Made by a program: the position numbers and the translations under genes. DNA of 64,000 nt from Saururus chinensis. Lineage: Eukaryota; Streptophyta; Magnoliopsida; Piperales; Saururaceae. The notes under the pieces were generated by a model. The model was not told the DNA's origin. It was given only the letters and a program-made list of their open reading frames with translations, and searched no databases. Shown piece by piece: positions 1 to 10,679 of this stretch (positions are counted from its first letter, which is position 1; each line of letters opens with the position of its first letter). The stretch is from contig CP141145.1 of assembly GCA_035235625.1 (NCBI GenBank), forward strand, positions 36,002,668 to 36,066,667. The letters run 5' to 3'.

Positions 1-450
1 GGTTAACTAAGCGCTCGAACTCATCCTTATAGTCATGGGCTGATCCCCGTTGTCGAACCTAAGGCAATAAGCTATTAAAATTTTGATAGGATTTTGGCCA
101 AAGCGGAGAAGAATAGCATGCTTGAACTCATTCCACGTAGCTTCCGGTTGTTAAAAAATGGTTCACTAAACTAATAGCACAACCCTCCATATGGAAATAA
201 GCTAATTTACATTCTTCATGCGCTAGAGTGCTATGAAAGTGAAAGAAACGTTGAGCCCTGGAAACCTATTTATCTGGGTCATCACTTTTAAAGACCGAAA
301 ATGTACGTATGCTAATCAGGTAAGCGTGAATACTGGGATCCTGATCTCAGGGAGTGCAACCATAAGGGTAGTCAGCACAACCGTGAGGGTGACCTTCACG
401 TACCCGATAATTAAATTCATCATGGAAGTCCTTGCCAAAGTCATAATAAT
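1..450 (-). pseudogene. Ty3/gypsy gag remnant
   Basis: Read on the minus strand, this stretch gives pieces of a retrotransposon capsid (gag) domain. One piece resembles SDDPDK followed by a stop and then VSRAQRFF, as in the usual DDPxxWxxRAxxFF start of the domain. It is followed by AYFHMEGCAIS, a gap and VQACYSSP, and then HDYKDEFERLV, which matches the DYxxEFERL end of gypsy gag. Stops and frame changes separate the pieces, so it is a dead fragment. It is cut by the left edge of the window, and any pol region would lie to the left. It is a different gag from that of the gypsy element near 9 kb. Confidence 0.6.
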
Positions 451-2990
451 CCCCCGAACGGTCATATCCATGCATGGGCATCAAGATAAGGGCCATGTGC
501 ATGATAAGTCAAGCAGGGGAATGGACCGGGAGGCACATGAGAGGGCTGCGGTGGATTCTCGTGTAGAAGAAGTTGCAAAGTCCTTAGAAGAACTTGATGC
601 GAGAGAGGGGGACCCGTTAACCTGGTTCCCACACACCCAAATAAAATGGGGGCTTCACTCTGGTTACCTTCTAGAAGAGGGAAATGACGTAGAGGAGAAA
701 GAGTCACTTAGAAAGAAATGGAGGCCTAGGTAGAGCAATTTATGGCAGCAAAGAAGATCCAGCCAGAAAGGGAGGCATGGAATCAATGAGTGCAAAGGAT
801 GACCAAAGTGGCAGTGGCGGTCTGGAGCGAATGGAAGCAGAAGAAGGGCCTCGAGCAGAGTGGAGGAAAGCATTAGCTACGAACTACCAGAGTAAAATCT
901 ATTGGCAGGACAAAGCTGCTTTTGGGAGAAGCCACTTGTCATCAATAGAGGGGGAGAACTCGAATCCAGAGGAGAAGGGCCAATTGCAAGACGACCAATA
1001 AGAGTTTGTGAAAGTGGCGATCAAAAGGTTCTAAGAAACGATTGAAAATTCAAAGTGGCTATTGATTTGCTAATGGAACGAATCAGACTGTTGGCTAAGG
1101 GATGCCAATGAGCACTTAACACCGGTAAGCTCCTAACCTGTCTCTTCTATTCCTATCTCTAGTTGAGTAAGATGTGAGTGAAGCCATGCGAGAGAGTAAT
1201 CCGAGACAAATACATCTCAAAGCGGTGACGAGTCTAAGGTGAAGGAGGATTGCTCAGCTGTTGTGTTTGGGCTCTTCCATGTGGCCCTTTCATGCTTTCA
1301 ATTGGGAAGGTGGAAGGGCACATGAGACCCTCAACTACCAATATTGTAGACCAACACAAACCAAACTAAAGAGAAAGAGAGACGTAGAAAAATTGGGAGA
1401 ATAAATTAAAATTAATCTAGCTTCTAAATATGATTTCTAAAATTATAAAATATACAAAAAAATCTAAACTAATTTTACTGGGACAAGGAAACCATCCTTA
1501 ATCTACTTCTAACTAAATAAAAAATCTAACAATTAATTAATTTAAGAATTAAATTTAAAATAAAATTTTAATCCAATTTAGGGTCATAACACAAAAATCA
1601 CTGTTTAGGTACGTTTATGTGATCCGGGCCATCTACATGACTGATCACTAGCAAATTTGAACTCTCAATGTTTGAATTCTCTCGGTATGACTTTCCTCTC
1701 AGTGCGCTGATCCTTTCGTACAGTTGCCCTACAGTTCCTACAACGCAGAAAAAAAGAGTTGCATAAAGTTTTTAAAGTCAACCTTTTGCTACATGGAATG
1801 GTAGGCGACGTACGTCCTCCTCCAACTAGTGAATAAAATGTTTGCATGTATAATAACTAGTTGACCTGTTAGAAACGACAGCTTTTCTTGGTTTTCATTT
1901 TCAACAAAAGGTCTTAGCAAACTCAATATCACCATTAATCATAAGAAAACGTTGTTTGGAGTCAGATAGAGTGGAAAAAGCTTTTCATGCTCTTCTCTCA
2001 CAATGAGCTTAGTATATATTATATATAGGAACTATTGATATTTAAAATGGGGTACACGCTAGAGCACATTAACATTAATATCATTGACGTTAATGTATAT
2101 TAATATTTATGTCATTAATCTCATAGATGAACAGATCCTATGCATAGTTTAACTAGACTCATTGTCTAGCTAGAGAGACAAGAGTACTCTAGACAAAGTT
2201 TGATCGGATATTTTTTCAAGTATGAGTACAGCACAAATATAAATGAAAATTCCGCATGCAATATGACTGATTTCCAGTTATCCACTTCCACAATGATCTG
2301 TAACATACTAAATAACTTTTTAAATTATTTAAACTGTCCCATATTAAGCATCTTGAAACAAAATTAGTTCAAATAGGGTACTTATTGTAGAGAGAGAGAG
2401 CATTGATATCATTGCCTTTTGACAACCAAATTGTTGTTTGAACGGAGAATTTCAACTCATCTCATCATGTTTAACAGAACATGAGGAATGAGGACCCGTT
2501 CTCAATTCTGCCCGACTCCGTACTAAAATTATATGAGAGCGTAATTGACTCATCTGATGGATAAGGAGTCAAAAGTAGTGAACAGTCAGGTAAACATTCA
2601 ATGCATCCACATACGGAAAAAAGATGATATGACTATGTCGTGTATATTGATCGATCCACCTATGTGTTTAACTGATCAACAGGTAAATAGAATCAAATGT
2701 ATGTACACATGTATAATGCCACAAACAAGAGAAGATAATGTATGTAAGTAAAGCACTTAACGTGTATGGTAGGGAAATTCGCTAGTGCGGTCTCACCTTA
2801 CTCTCACTTGTTTCAGGTTTTGCGACCCAGCCTCTTCAAAGAACAACCTAACTTTTCACAGCCAATTGGCACTTATAGTATAAAAACAAACCATATATCA
2901 TACAATTCCTAACTGGATTGACTAGAACTCGCCGTAGATTTGGCGTTTTGGATCACACTCGTCAAAGTCCTTCTCTACGCTCAACTACTC
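451..2990. other. intergenic, no gene recognised
   Basis: Several short open frames cross 460-1000 on both strands, but none shows a recognisable domain. Since the gag remnant lies just to the left on the minus strand, 451-1350 may be the eroded 5' part of the same element; no LTR or primer site could be identified. From 1360 to 1600 and 2020 to 2130 the DNA is very AT-rich. The last kilobase is the upstream region of the first STIG1-like gene. Confidence 0.5.
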
Positions 2991-2994
2991 CGTC

Positions 2995-3000
2995 TATAAA
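2995..3000 (+). promoter_or_regulatory. TATA box of first STIG1-like gene
   Basis: TATAAA lies 111 bases before the start codon of the gene at 3106. Transcription would be expected to start about 30 bases downstream, giving a short leader of roughly 75-80 bases. Confidence 0.6.
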
Positions 3001-3105
3001 GCTCAATCCCTTAGTTCCTCCTCCCGTCACAGTGCACGTGCATCTCTATCAGCTGGTTTCAACAGCTTTTGCCCTTCACCATTCCTCTTCTGATTTTTCA
3101 TAGCC

Positions 3106-3564
3106 ATGAAGCTCCTCAACACTTCTTTCTTCCTGGCAATGACCTTGGGCTTGGTCATGGCTCATGTGGCTGCTATAAAGAAAGAGGAAGAAGTACCCTA
3201 TGCTGATCAAACCGGTATGGCCTTCCACAATTTCCCTTTGTCGCCCAAAGAGCGATCATTTTCTTTTAGAGGGATAGGTCCCTTCTTTCCCCAGATCGAC
3301 CCAAGAGCTCTAACTTGCGACAATAACCCAAGGATCTGTCGAGCCAAGGGAAGCCCAGGGCCTGACTGTTGCAAGAAGAGATGTGTGAACATCATGACAG
3401 ATTGGCTCAACTGTGGACTGTGCGGACAGAAGTGTAGATATGGCCAGGTGTGTTGCAAGGGTAAATGTGTTAGCATTCTATTTGACAACAAGAACTGTGG
3501 CAGTTGCAACAACAAGTGCAAGAAGGGGCATTTCTGTGCGTTTGGCCTCTGCAATTACGCTTAG
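3106..3564 (+). CDS. STIG1-like: STIG1-like secreted cysteine-rich protein (diverged copy)
   Basis: A complete intronless frame of 152 residues. Residues 1-23 form a hydrophobic signal peptide (MKLLNTSFFLAMTLGLVMAH followed by VAA). A charged, variable segment follows to about residue 70, and then a cysteine-rich domain with 16 cysteines at residues 71-149. The domain carries two internal repeats of the pattern CCxxxCVxxxxDxxNCGxCxxxC, the STIG1 signature. In tobacco and tomato, STIG1 proteins are secreted in the stigma; tomato STIG1 binds a pollen receptor kinase and phosphoinositides and promotes pollen tube growth. That role here is inference from the family. By hand count, about 53 of 83 residues of the cysteine domain match the copies in the tandem units, while the N-terminal half hardly matches. 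The ATG is the first after the TATA box at 2995 and starts directly on the signal peptide. Confidence 0.93.
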   Translation: MKLLNTSFFLAMTLGLVMAHVAAIKKEEEVPYADQTGMAFHNFPLSPKERSFSFRGIGPFFPQIDPRALTCDNNPRICRAKGSPGPDCCKKRCVNIMTDWLNCGLCGQKCRYGQVCCKGKCVSILFDNKNCGSCNNKCKKGHFCAFGLCNYA

Positions 3565-4371
3565 GAAACTCACCATGCCTTACTCTTTTGCACACACAAA
3601 GGCTGTGCGTTTGGCATGAAGAAATATGCTCCATAGATTCATATCTTTATTATATAGCTAGAGACGACATCAAAACATGTAATCGTTTTATTTGTTAGCA
3701 TTCAATTGTTTCAATTTAGGTTCATTTCTCAAATATGTGAGCCATGTTGAACAATCCACATGTTCAAAGTTTTAGCATGCATATTCTGGTTGATTGTAAA
3801 CAAATGAAATTTATTCGATCATAATAATTTTTTTTTTTTGAATAATTTTCAATAGTCCACTAATGTGGGGTACCCATATTTCTCGGTTCCATTAATTATT
3901 ATGAATACCCTTAATCTTACATTGCATGACTAATCTTTGTGGACTCGTATATGTGCCTCAAACATCGACCCCCAGAAAGAAGTTTGCTGTATATTCTTGG
4001 TAGACTAGTTGATTAATTTGAAAGAGTATGGAAACATACTAATGTAATGTGAAGTATGTACGGGACTTCGATTAATCTTGTACATGGTATGGTAATTAAA
4101 TCCAGTGGGAGACGGGATGGCAGGACTATGTTGAGTGGTTTCATAATTGTAAGTACGTAGAGCTACACATTTCTACAGTTAGATACAAGTTTCAACAACA
4201 GTAATGCAACTTTGATTATTTACAAACTAGGTGGTTCTTCCGTAGTCGGTAATGCATGCTAAGACCTCAGTAAATCAGCCGGGATTTCTTGTATTTATTT
4301 GCAATCCTCTGTGATCGCCGGCTGGTGTTGCTTCACCATCCACTAAGCTGGTGAAGGAAGCATTTGTATAT
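3565..4371. other. 3' flank of first STIG1-like gene
   Basis: AT-rich non-coding DNA containing the gene's 3' untranslated region. A T-rich tract at about 3826-3839 and AT-rich stretches are present, but no clear polyadenylation signal could be fixed and no gene was seen. Confidence 0.5.
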
Positions 4372-4515
4372 GGATGTGTCTAGCCTGACCATACTAAGTG
4401 TCTAGCTCATATAAGGCTCCAAACATGGGACATAGAGGGAAACTCGTCGTGTCGTCTATGTGCTATTGCCTTTTTAAATATCATATTGAGCCCTATGTAG
4501 ACTGGTCACATAAAT
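4372..4515. repeat. foldback (MITE-like) repeat, copy 1
   Basis: An imperfect inverted repeat. The left arm contains AAGGCTCC and GACATAGAGG, and the right arm contains CTATGTGCTA and GAGCCCTATGTAGACTGGTC, which pair with the left arm in reverse. The same arms recur in a second copy at 5313-5505, so this is a dispersed foldback family and not a chance hairpin. No coding capacity. Confidence 0.5.
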
Positions 4516-5312
4516 ACTTTTATTTGTATAAGAACGTCATTATGCATTATTCTTTTGCACAGAGATGCTTATTAGAATGTTAGATACAAGTATTGGAGCC
4601 TTAAGGGTTCACATAATCAATAGAATTATGATTTTTAAGAGAAAGAAGAATTGTTCTATCCAATAGTAGTTATAAGGAAAAGAGTCGAGTAACCTCAAAT
4701 AGGCTTAGGATGGCCACGTACGTATAAAAGACCTATATGTCCTAACTTAAGTAAAGGGCAGACCAATCGAATAAGATTACAAAAAGATACAAAACTACCA
4801 TCTACGTAAGAATTGAATTACAATGCTAATTTAAACAAAATAAAGCTATGGGCAAATACTCTTTTAACAATAGTAAGACAAAATTCCTACTTGTCAGCTT
4901 TCAATTCATTTTATTTATTTCAAAACCAATGTGATTCTTGTGGATTATTAACTGCTCATATTCAATGTATTCAATATTAGATGATCCAAATTCTAGTACG
5001 TTTTTTTATTGGATCTTGCTGTTTTCTAATTACGATTTTTATAGTAAAACAATAAGAAGATTTATTTACCTAAAATACTTGTTACAGTATCTTTTTAAAT
5101 GAAAGGACGGATGGAACTTCTTCCACCCAAATTATACAATAATCAACTCCTAATGCCTTTTTAATTGATATGTAAGATATTACATTACCATTCCTTTTAC
5201 ATGCAATATATTGCAATTGTTGAATTTCCTTTTGATACGAAGTGCGCGTCTTCAATTATGTCTTCAAAAGAAGAGAAGTTTTGTTCTTTCTTTTGTATAA
5301 AATAATATTTTA
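4516..5312. other. intergenic, nothing recognised
   Basis: AT-rich DNA between the two foldback repeats. No open frame with a recognisable domain, no RNA gene and no repeat was seen. Confidence 0.5.
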
Positions 5313-5505
5313 GACATGGACACATCTAGCATGAGCAACACCCATGACTATGCTATATGAGGCTCCTAATATGTGACATAGAGGCGAACACAACAAAATA
5401 ACATGGTAAATAGTGGTTGTATTCGGCTATATTTATCTCTATGTACTATGTTAGGAGCCCCATATAGCATGGTCACATGTACTAGTCATGGAGCCGGTCT
5501 GGAAA
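5313..5505. repeat. foldback (MITE-like) repeat, copy 2
   Basis: The left arm runs from about 5334 and includes CTATATGAGGCTCC and GTGACATAGAGG. The right arm at about 5437-5505 includes CTCTATGTACTATG and GGAGCCCCATATAGCATGG, the reverse complement of the left arm with a few mismatches. The arms pair better here than in copy 1 at 4372-4515. The loop is about 50 bases and has no coding content. Confidence 0.6.
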
Positions 5506-5774
5506 ATATTTTCGTTTGGAAACCTATGTATCTCTTTAACAATTATTTGAGGTCCTCGTGCTGCTCTGCATGTTTAGCATTCATAATTTTTTTTTGGGTA
5601 ATAAATATTTGTAACTTTTCCTTTCTTCGTTACAATGACCATATTAGGCTTTCCTTCACAATCTTACACAATAATATTTATTCCCTTATGAAACTAATTA
5701 ATCTTTCAAGATTGTTCTATGCCTATCTACTTTGAAAATACTTCTTGTTGGAGGTTTCCAAAAGGAAAATAATA

Positions 5775-5921
5775 TTTTCACATTAAAAGTATACATAAAA
5801 ACTCACACATCAGTTTTGATTGGTCTAAATAAATGAGTCCATATGAACTTGTATAGGCCCCACTTGTGAAGTCCAATCAAAACACTTTTGTGAGTTTTTG
5901 TAGGTGTTTTTGTTGTTGGAA
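5775..5921. mobile_element. small MITE with inverted termini
   Basis: The sequence AAAAACTCACACATCAGTTT at about 5797-5816 pairs in reverse with the arm around 5872-5902 (CCAATCAAAACACTTTTGTG followed by AGTTTTTGTA). The arms enclose about 50 bases. Size, AT-richness and lack of coding content fit a MITE. It sits next to the point where the minus-strand gypsy element breaks off, so its insertion may be linked to that truncation. Outer ends are approximate. Confidence 0.5.
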
Positions 5922-5965
5922 TATCATTATCCATTTGTTAAATTTTTCAACAATCTAAACCATGA

Positions 5966-8285
5966 TCAATTAACAAACTTTCCAACATCTTTCTTGATAT
6001 GATACCAATAGTACCTTTCTTTAACCAGAGCTTCAGTCTTGTCTCTGCCAAAATGCCTTGCTAAGCCATTGCCATGCAATTCATGAGTCAACTGTTGACG
6101 TAAGGAACCTATAGGAATGCAGAGATGATTTTCTTTGTATAAATATCCTTCTATCAAATAGAGGTCATTGAGGGGTGTTGATAGTTTCTTGCATTCCTCC
6201 CATGTTATTTTAAATTCTGGGTCTTTTGCATATAGATCTGGGAGACACTCAAAGCCAAAAACTTCAGTTTTTAGAGTTGTGAGAAGTGTAGTTCGCCTAC
6301 TTAATGCATCTGCAGCCTTATTGAGTTTCCCAGACCTGTGGCGAATAACAAATGTGTAATCCTGAAGTATGGTCACCCACCGGGCATGTAGTCTATCAAG
6401 TTTTGATTGGTTTTGGAGATGTCTCAATGTGTCATGGTCAGTATGCAGAATAAACTCTTTGAAAACTAGATAATGACACCAATGTTTCAAAGACTAAACT
6501 AGGGCATAAAGCTCCAACTTATGTGTCGACCACTTCTGACGAGATTCAGTGAGCTTGGCACTATAAAATGCTACGGGTCTTCCTTCTTGGGAGAGCACAA
6601 CGCCTATTCCCAGGTTCGAGGCATCACACTCAACCTTAAAGACCTTGTTGAAATTAGGAAGGGCAAGGATTGGTGCTGTAGTAAGCTTCTGTTTGAGCAA
6701 GTTAAAACTGTGGTTAGCTGCCTCTATCCATATGAACTTATTCCCTTTCAAACAGTCAGTAAGGGGGCTTGCAATCGAGCTAAAATTTCTAATGAATCTT
6801 TGATAGAAAGTCGCAAGGCCATGGAAGCTATGTACATTGCTAGCAGATTTGGGCACCGGCCATTCTTGGACTGCCTTTACTTTACTATCATCAACTTGAA
6901 TTCCCTGGGCACTAACAATATATCCTAGGAAGAGTAGCTTAGAAACCATAAATGTACACTTCTTCAAATTGAGGAACAAAGTGTTCTGCTGTAATGCTTC
7001 AAAAACTTCTGTAAGATGCTGCAAGTGAGTTTCTTCATCATGGCTATGGATTAAGATGTCATCAAAATAGACAACAATGAACCTTCCAAGAAATGGTTTG
7101 AGTACTTGGGTCATGAGTCGCATAAAGGTGCTAGGGGTGTTAAATAGCCTGAATGGCATGACCAACCACTCGTACAGTCCTTCCTTCGTTTTAAAGTCTA
7201 TTTTCCACTCATCCCCTTCTCTAATTCGGATTTGATGGTACTCACTACGAAGGTCAACCTTTGAAAATATCCGGGAACAACATATCTAACTTATCATCTA
7301 ATCTTGGAATAGGAAAATGGTACTTAACTGTGATTTTATTGATTGCTCTGCTGTATACACACATTCGCCAGCTTCTGTCTTTTTTTGGGACCAATAAAGC
7401 TGGAACTGCACATGGACTGAGGCTCTCCCTGATCAACCCACGCTGGAAAAGGTCTTCTACCTGTTTTTGAAGCTCAACATGCTCTGTCGGACTCATCCGG
7501 TAATGCGGAAGGTGAGGTAAACTCGAGCCCGACACTAGGTCAATTCTGTGTTGGATGTTGCGCATGGGAGGCAGCTGCAGGGGTAGTTCTTCAGTAACAA
7601 TGGACTGATATTGTGCTAACAACTTTTGCACAAGGTTTGACTGCTCAATCTCATTATTAGGAAGGAATAGTGTTTTCCCTTTTACTACTAAAATGTATAT
7701 AGTCTTGACCTCTTCCATTTTTGCCTTGAGATTATGAGTGAGGAACACAAATTTATCTCTGTCAATTTTTGTGGCCTTCTGAGATTTTGCCCATTGAGTG
7801 TTGGGTGCCGCGAATGGTTTGTCTTGCCCACTTGGCTTAGTTTGAAACTTGCTACTGAGTTGGATTGCTTGACTTGAATATGGAGGATTAGGCTTAGGAA
7901 TGTTAGCTGTAGAGCTTGGAGTATGAGGAAGCAATATGATTTTTACTCCATTATGGATGAACTCATAAGTATTTAGCTTCCAATCATGAATTATACGGGT
8001 ATCAAACTGCCCAGGCCTTCCTAACAAAATGTGACAGGTAGTCATGTCGATCACATCACACAAGACTTCATTCTTATAAGTGTTTCCAATGGAGAAAGGA
8101 ACTTGACATTGTTCCTTGACTGTTAGCTCGCCAACCTCTTTAATCCATCCCAATGAGTATGGTTTACGGTGTGGAATAGTTTCAAGTTGCAGGTTATCTA
8201 CCACTAATTTGGTGATTATATTTTCAGTGCTACCTCCATCAACAATGATCTTGCATATCCTTTGTTTTACTGTCCCAGTAGTCAT
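5966..8285 (-). pseudogene. gypsy pol: protease, RT, RNase H, integrase zinc finger
   Basis: Protease: residues IIVDGGSTENII near 8240, where the catalytic DSG/DTG motif has become DGG. Reverse transcriptase: from about 7580 down to 6850, with LLVPKKDRSWRMCV and the catalytic [13 protein letters not shown] near 7070. RNase H: about 6650-6300, including [18 protein letters not shown] and YTFVIRHRSGKLNKAADALS. Integrase HHCC finger: HELHGNGLARHFGRDKTEAL near 6060, after which the element ends. A frameshift lies near 7255 within RT, and a TAG stop at 6491-6493 sits in RNase H. The polyprotein cannot be translated as one chain and lacks the integrase catalytic core, so it is a pseudogene. Confidence 0.88.
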
Positions 8286-8315
8286 AAAAATTTTGTTCCT
8301 CTGGTTCTATTTAGG

Positions 8316-8621
8316 CTATCTTGGGGCATATAAAATCCTGCAGACAACCATAAGGAGTGGACTTTCATCACAACTGATTCCTTCATCCCCATGAATGTCT
8401 TCAGTCAATTGGACTTCTTCTGGTTCATCTTCGTCTATCCGTTCTTCAGAAGCTTGGGCAGTTACTACAGCTGTGGTAGGGCCCCCTTTCCTTGTCGGAC
8501 ACTGATTTGAAGTATGACCCGGTTGTCGACACCGATAACAAATAATAGGAACAGGCAAGGCATAGGGATTAGTCCTAGGGTTATTTGTTGAGAGGTTATT
8601 CTTGTGTTGAGGTTTCATCAC
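8316..8621 (-). pseudogene. gypsy gag C-terminus with CCHC zinc knuckle
   Basis: The frame encodes CYRCRQPGHTSNQCP, a CX2CX4HX4C zinc knuckle of the nucleocapsid type that binds the element's RNA. An acidic linker (EERIDEDEPEEVQL) leads towards the protease. It is separated by frame changes from gag upstream (higher coordinates) and from protease downstream. Confidence 0.85.
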
Positions 8622-9544
8622 TTCACTTTGACTAGTTTTTGAAGTTTGTCCATCCTCGGTTTGGGGCTTGATTCTTCCACTAGTAAATCCCTCATTAAAG
8701 GTTCTTGTAAAATTTGCATTCCTGCCTCCAATTTCTCCAAAATGGCCTCATGTCGGATTGCTGATTGGATTGCATCTGACAAAGAACAGAGAGGATGACT
8801 AGCTAACCTTTCCTGCAGATTAAATTTTAATCCACTAGTGAACCGAGCTATTTTCTGAGCTTCTGACTCGTCTAAATTATTTCTGGCAGATAACCTCTGA
8901 AAGTCTAATATATACTCTGAGACTGACTTGTTTCCTTGCTTTCATTCTTGATATTGTCTGAATAGAATCTGTTCAAAATCCGCAGGCAAAAATCTATCTC
9001 TAAGCATCTATTTCATCCTAGGCCAAGATCGGATAGGGTGTTTTCCTTGTTTCATTCTGGCTGTTTGGATCTGGCTCCACCAAGCAGCAGCTCCACTTTT
9101 CAATTTACAAATCACCAATTTCACTTTCATTTCATCAGGCACATCCATACATTCAAAATAGTTATCAACCTCAGTCATCCAGTCCAAAAAGTCTTTGACA
9201 TTCATATGACCATTGAATACGTGCAGCTCCAATTTGGGTCTAAAATTACACTCACGTCTGTGTTCTGGTGGTGGATTTCCCATTTTGTCGTCACTAGACT
9301 CATCTTCTCGCAGTCGTTTAACATGAGGAGCTGACACAGCTTGATGGTTGAAGATTTGGCCACCCCATCGTTGTCTATCTTCCTGATTTTGCGGCCTCTA
9401 GAAGTTGGCATTCAATTGTTGAAGTTGCACGGTGATTTGTTGCAGTTGTTGTTGCATTTGTTTCTGAGATTGGGTTTGTACTTGGATGAGCTGTGTCAAG
9501 GCCTGTTGCAGCGATATTTCTCCAAGTGGATCATTGGTAGCCAT
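8622..9544 (-). pseudogene. gypsy gag, broken
   Basis: The likely start codon is at 9544 (minus), 15 bases inside the primer site, giving MATNDPLGEISLQQALTQLI and a glutamine-rich segment. A stop follows LQQLNANF. The frame resumes with a capsid domain: FNGHMNVKDFLDWMTEVDNY, then AAAWWSQIQTARMKQGKHPI, a stop before MLRDRFLPADFEQILFRQYQ, another stop, and a region around VSEYILDFQRLSARNNLDES. This order is typical of plant gypsy gag. At least three stops or frameshifts inactivate it. Confidence 0.82.
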
Positions 9545-9558
9545 GAGAATGCTCCAAA

Positions 9559-9574
9559 CCTCACTCTGATACCA
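9559..9574 (-). other. primer binding site, tRNA-iMet
   Basis: On the minus strand the sequence reads TGGTATCAGAGTGAGG. It begins with the 10-12 bases complementary to the 3' end of plant initiator methionine tRNA, the usual primer of plant LTR retrotransposons. It lies three bases inside the end of the 5' LTR at 9578. Confidence 0.85.
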
Positions 9575-9577
9575 AAA

Positions 9578-10000
9578 TGGTGAAGCACAAACCACCAGAA
9601 CAAACCTTAATCTAATAAGGATTCAAATGAAGTCACCCAAACCAACAAATGACTTTAAACTGATGAGGATCACTCCAGAAATAAAGCCAACAACAGTTCA
9701 AAAAAATAAAACAAGTCAAGCTCGATCGAATTCAAAATCTAGTCCAGAAATTCCAAATTCGGATTACTGGTAGTTAAACAACTGCCATAGAAAACGAAGC
9801 CCAATCCAGAAACTTCAAGTTCTATTAGAGAGGATCAACTCACAGTTTACTGCAAATGACAAAAAAAAATACAGTAAAACATCCGCCCGAATCCACGAGC
9901 TGAAATACAAATAAACGTCCGCCCGAATCCACGAGCTGAAGAGGGCTCTAAGGAGCATTCAATCATCAAATTTTGACCTGCCCTCCTCTCCTTTTGCTCT
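9578..10000 (-). mobile_element. gypsy 5' LTR, outer end uncertain
   Basis: The inner end is fixed by the primer site: the minus strand reads TTCACCA, then TTT, then the primer site, so the LTR ends in CA. The outer end should start with TG but is not certain, because no second LTR exists for comparison and the tandem array begins at 10016. A direct repeat of 24 bases lies inside it (9881-9904 and 9917-9940). Confidence 0.6.
9881..9940. repeat. 24-base direct repeat in gypsy LTR
   Basis: The sequence TCCGCCCGAATCCACGAGC with flanking bases occurs at 9881-9904 and 9917-9940, a 36-base period with only the first base differing. The repeat is GC-rich within an AT-rich LTR, as LTR promoter repeats often are; that role is inference. 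Confidence 0.7.
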
Positions 10001-10499
10001 CAAATTTTGACCATTTCTATGTGCACACCATGCAGTAATCTTGTGCGTTTCCAAATTATTCACTTTCGAATGCTAATTATTAGAGCAGCCGCAATTGGAA
10101 GAAAATAATGCCCAACTGCATCAAAAGCCAAAATATTTATTTCCAAACACATTAATTGAGCTGCTTATTGACCCATTTTTTGTGTTCCATCATATGCAAG
10201 GAGATCACGAAGTGCACTAGTCTAATGTTAAGATCCAACCTACCTATGCCAGTGAGGAACGTCAATTCTACCTATTCAAGGATTTTAAAAACTTGAATTA
10301 TTTTTAACTAAGGCTGCGATCTAACCCTGCACAACCTTCAAAATACTACATATCTTGATGGAGTAATCTTGTTATATGAGCTGAATAATAAATTTCATGA
10401 TGCTTATTAAAGTCCGCTTAATTTATGATTGAAGGCAAAACAGTAGGGAAATCTAAGTTGTCCATTGATCATGTACTTGTATTAGCCCAAAGTCGCTAA

Positions 10500-10679
10500 T
10501 ACTCATTTTATCTCAAATTAATAGATCTATTCGGCAAAAAAAATTATTTTTTAATAATAACTCTATTTGGTTAAATTTAAGTGATTGATTTGGTACTTAA
10601 AAAAGAGTATCATAAGTTCACTATTCAATAAAAATTACTATTTTTTAAATATAATTATCAACATAGACTAAATGGAGTA
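10500..10679. mobile_element. Stowaway-like MITE (unit A)
   Basis: It begins TACTCATTTTATCTCAAATT and ends ...CTAAATGGAGTA, giving short inverted ends of the TACTCC type with TA at each end, as in Tc1/mariner-derived Stowaway MITEs. It is about 180 bases, AT-rich and non-coding. Units B and C carry it at 29219-29393 and 47930-48102, with a left end closer to the Stowaway consensus (ATTCCTTCTATCTC). Confidence 0.5.

Larger units (their letters stand above)
5950..10000 (-). mobile_element. truncated Ty3/gypsy retrotransposon
   Basis: A minus-strand LTR retrotransposon. From high to low coordinates it has a 5' LTR (about 10000-9578), a tRNA-iMet primer site (9574-9559), gag with a zinc knuckle, protease, reverse transcriptase, RNase H, and the HHCC zinc finger of integrase. 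It stops near 5950; the integrase core, polypurine tract and 3' LTR are absent. The order protease-RT-RNase H-integrase defines Ty3/gypsy. Several stops and frameshifts make it inactive. Its 5' LTR ends close to the left edge of the tandem array at 10016. Confidence 0.88.

Noticed and set aside
233..1001. Plus-strand frames of 166 and 74 codons
   Set aside because: They lie opposite or beside the minus-strand gag remnant and have no recognisable domain.
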